Source: Bryobacterales bacterium
GTDB taxonomy: Bacteria > Acidobacteriota > Terriglobia > Bryobacterales > Bryobacteraceae
DNA: 6,907 nucleotides
Assembly (NCBI GenBank): GCA_003139735.1
Contig: PLGA01000466.1
Location: 1 to 6,907, forward strand
Direction: 5' to 3'
Under the pieces are notes generated by a model. The model did no database searches, was not told the origin of the DNA, and worked only from the letters and a program-made list of their open reading frames with translations. Shown in pieces: positions 6,011 to 6,907 of this stretch. The position numbers and the translations under genes are program-made. Position 1 is the stretch's first letter. Every line of letters starts with the position of its first letter.

Positions 6011-6021
6011 AGGATAAATTG
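5968..6021 (+). promoter_or_regulatory. Possible translation-control hairpins at a strong RBS
   Basis: GGGGAGGA (6007-6014) lies 4-5 nt before a TTG at 6019. CCTCCC (5986-5991) can pair exactly with GGGAGG (6008-6013) and hide this ribosome binding site. A competing stem, GCGGG (5968-5972) with CCCGC (5989-5993), uses the same bases and would free it. This is complementarity seen by eye; no folding energy was computed. Confidence 0.35.
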
Positions 6022-6903
6022 GACAATAACGAAGTAACACACTCAGTGGAAGTTTCAGAGTTGCTTGAGGAACTGCGCGGTGCGCGGGAAGCCGACGCTG
6101 TCACTGCGGCGGACCTGGGGCAGGCTGAATCGGTCCTGTCCGGTCTGACGGCCCAGAGAGGCCGCCTGGAGGGCCAGTTACGGGCCGGGGAAGAGGCGCT
6201 CGCGCTGTCGGGCGCTATGCCGGCCGGGCCGTTTCCCGAAGAGCAAGATATTCTGGACACCAATCGCCGGATTCGCGTCGCCAAGGCCCGAGTGCAGCTC
6301 ATCGGTGGAAAACTGGCCGAGAGCCGCGCGAACATAGAACGGCTGGAAAAACGTCTACGCAGCGCGTGGGGTGAATTCATCACGAGTCGCTTGGCGGAAG
6401 TCCGCGCGCGATACCGGACCACGGCGCTGGCGTTGCGGCACATCTATGCCGAGCAGATGCCGTGGCTCCACTGCGCCCAACTCGCCCGCGTGAAAGTCCC
6501 AGCCGCGGACGTGGCGCTGATCGCCGATCCCGAGGCCACGGGCGGCAAAAATGGACTGCTCGACAGCCGGGAATACGCGCAGTCGGACGCTGCCTGGCTG
6601 AAGCTCACCGGTTCACTGCACTCCCGACTGACTGCCCTTCACGCTCAAGTCACCGCGGCAATCGGGGAAACGAAGGCCCAGAGAGAAGCGAGACCCGCCC
6701 CGGCGCCAACGCGGACCTTTGGGCCTGGCTCTCTTGAAACCTTGGCGATCGTTATGGAGGGTAGAGGCGCGGCGACTGGGGCGAGCCCAGCGGAGGCCGG
6801 CTCGCCATTGCCGGACCTGGCGGAGCGCGGTCTCTCCGGGGGCAATTTGCAGGACGGCGGCGCCTGGGCCGGCAGTCCGGCGCAGGCCGGAAGAGAGAGG
6901 TAA
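6019..6903 (+). CDS. Hypothetical helical/coiled-coil protein
   Basis: This 294-aa protein is not recognised as a family member. From the TTG start it has a long, charged helical region (about residues 10-130) with heptad-like Leu spacing, e.g. SELLEELRGAREA, LTAQRGRLEGQLRAGEEAL and LAESRANIERLEKRL. A globular middle (about 130-225, containing MPWLHCAQLARVKVP) follows, then a Pro/Gly/Ala-rich, probably disordered tail. No membrane segment is visible. In Mu-like phages this position after B carries accessory early genes such as gam and kil, but no Gam motif was seen. The TTG at 6019 is preferred for its GGGGAGGA and the switch to AT-rich sequence just after it. The same frame is open back to an ATG at 5860 that overlaps the preceding stop, which would add 53 residues rich in His, Cys, Pro and Gly. 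Confidence 0.78.
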   Translation: MDNNEVTHSVEVSELLEELRGAREADAVTAADLGQAESVLSGLTAQRGRLEGQLRAGEEALALSGAMPAGPFPEEQDILDTNRRIRVAKARVQLIGGKLAESRANIERLEKRLRSAWGEFITSRLAEVRARYRTTALALRHIYAEQMPWLHCAQLARVKVPAADVALIADPEATGGKNGLLDSREYAQSDAAWLKLTGSLHSRLTALHAQVTAAIGETKAQREARPAPAPTRTFGPGSLETLAIVMEGRGAATGASPAEAGSPLPDLAERGLSGGNLQDGGAWAGSPAQAGRER

Positions 6904-6907
6904 AGGG

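Overview
The window reads as the early (left-hand) control and transposition region of a Mu-type transposable phage or Mu-like transposon in a G+C-rich bacterium. Strong Shine-Dalgarno sites, ATG/GTG/TTG starts and stop/start overlaps fit a bacterium, but the host lineage cannot be resolved from this sequence. No virion genes, host housekeeping genes, tRNA, rRNA or CRISPR array are visible, so phage versus simple transposon stays open.

Layout: positions 1-397 hold no convincing gene. They carry a cluster of CCAA motifs, a 19-bp degenerate direct repeat and inverted repeats, as expected of a transposase-binding left end or enhancer. At 398-898 (minus strand) lies an XRE-type repressor. A 70-bp divergent control region with a good rightward promoter and two small palindromes separates it from a paralogous small HTH protein (969-1310, plus strand), a Cro/Ner-like partner. 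All later genes are on the plus strand in one compact operon: a 196-aa free-standing copy of the transposase end-binding domain (1310-1900), a doubtful 70-aa ORF (1903-2115), the MuA-like DDE transposase (about 2142-4262), a MuB-like AAA+ target-selection ATPase (about 4267-5307), a 112-aa protein that is only the mismatch-recognition domain (domain I) of MutS (5307-5645), a 72-aa basic unknown (5645-5863), a 155-bp structured spacer with a repeated motif, and a 294-aa helical, coiled-coil-like unknown (about 6019-6903).

Suggested working model: the two HTH proteins set the lysogeny-like switch. The transposase pairs and cuts the ends, and the ATPase chooses and delivers target DNA. The truncated end-binding protein probably modulates the transposase by competing for end sites. 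The stand-alone MutS domain I, translationally coupled to the MuB-like gene, is the most unusual component. Because Mu transposition in vitro is known to prefer mismatched targets, a dedicated mismatch- or distortion-sensing accessory is an attractive but unproven idea.
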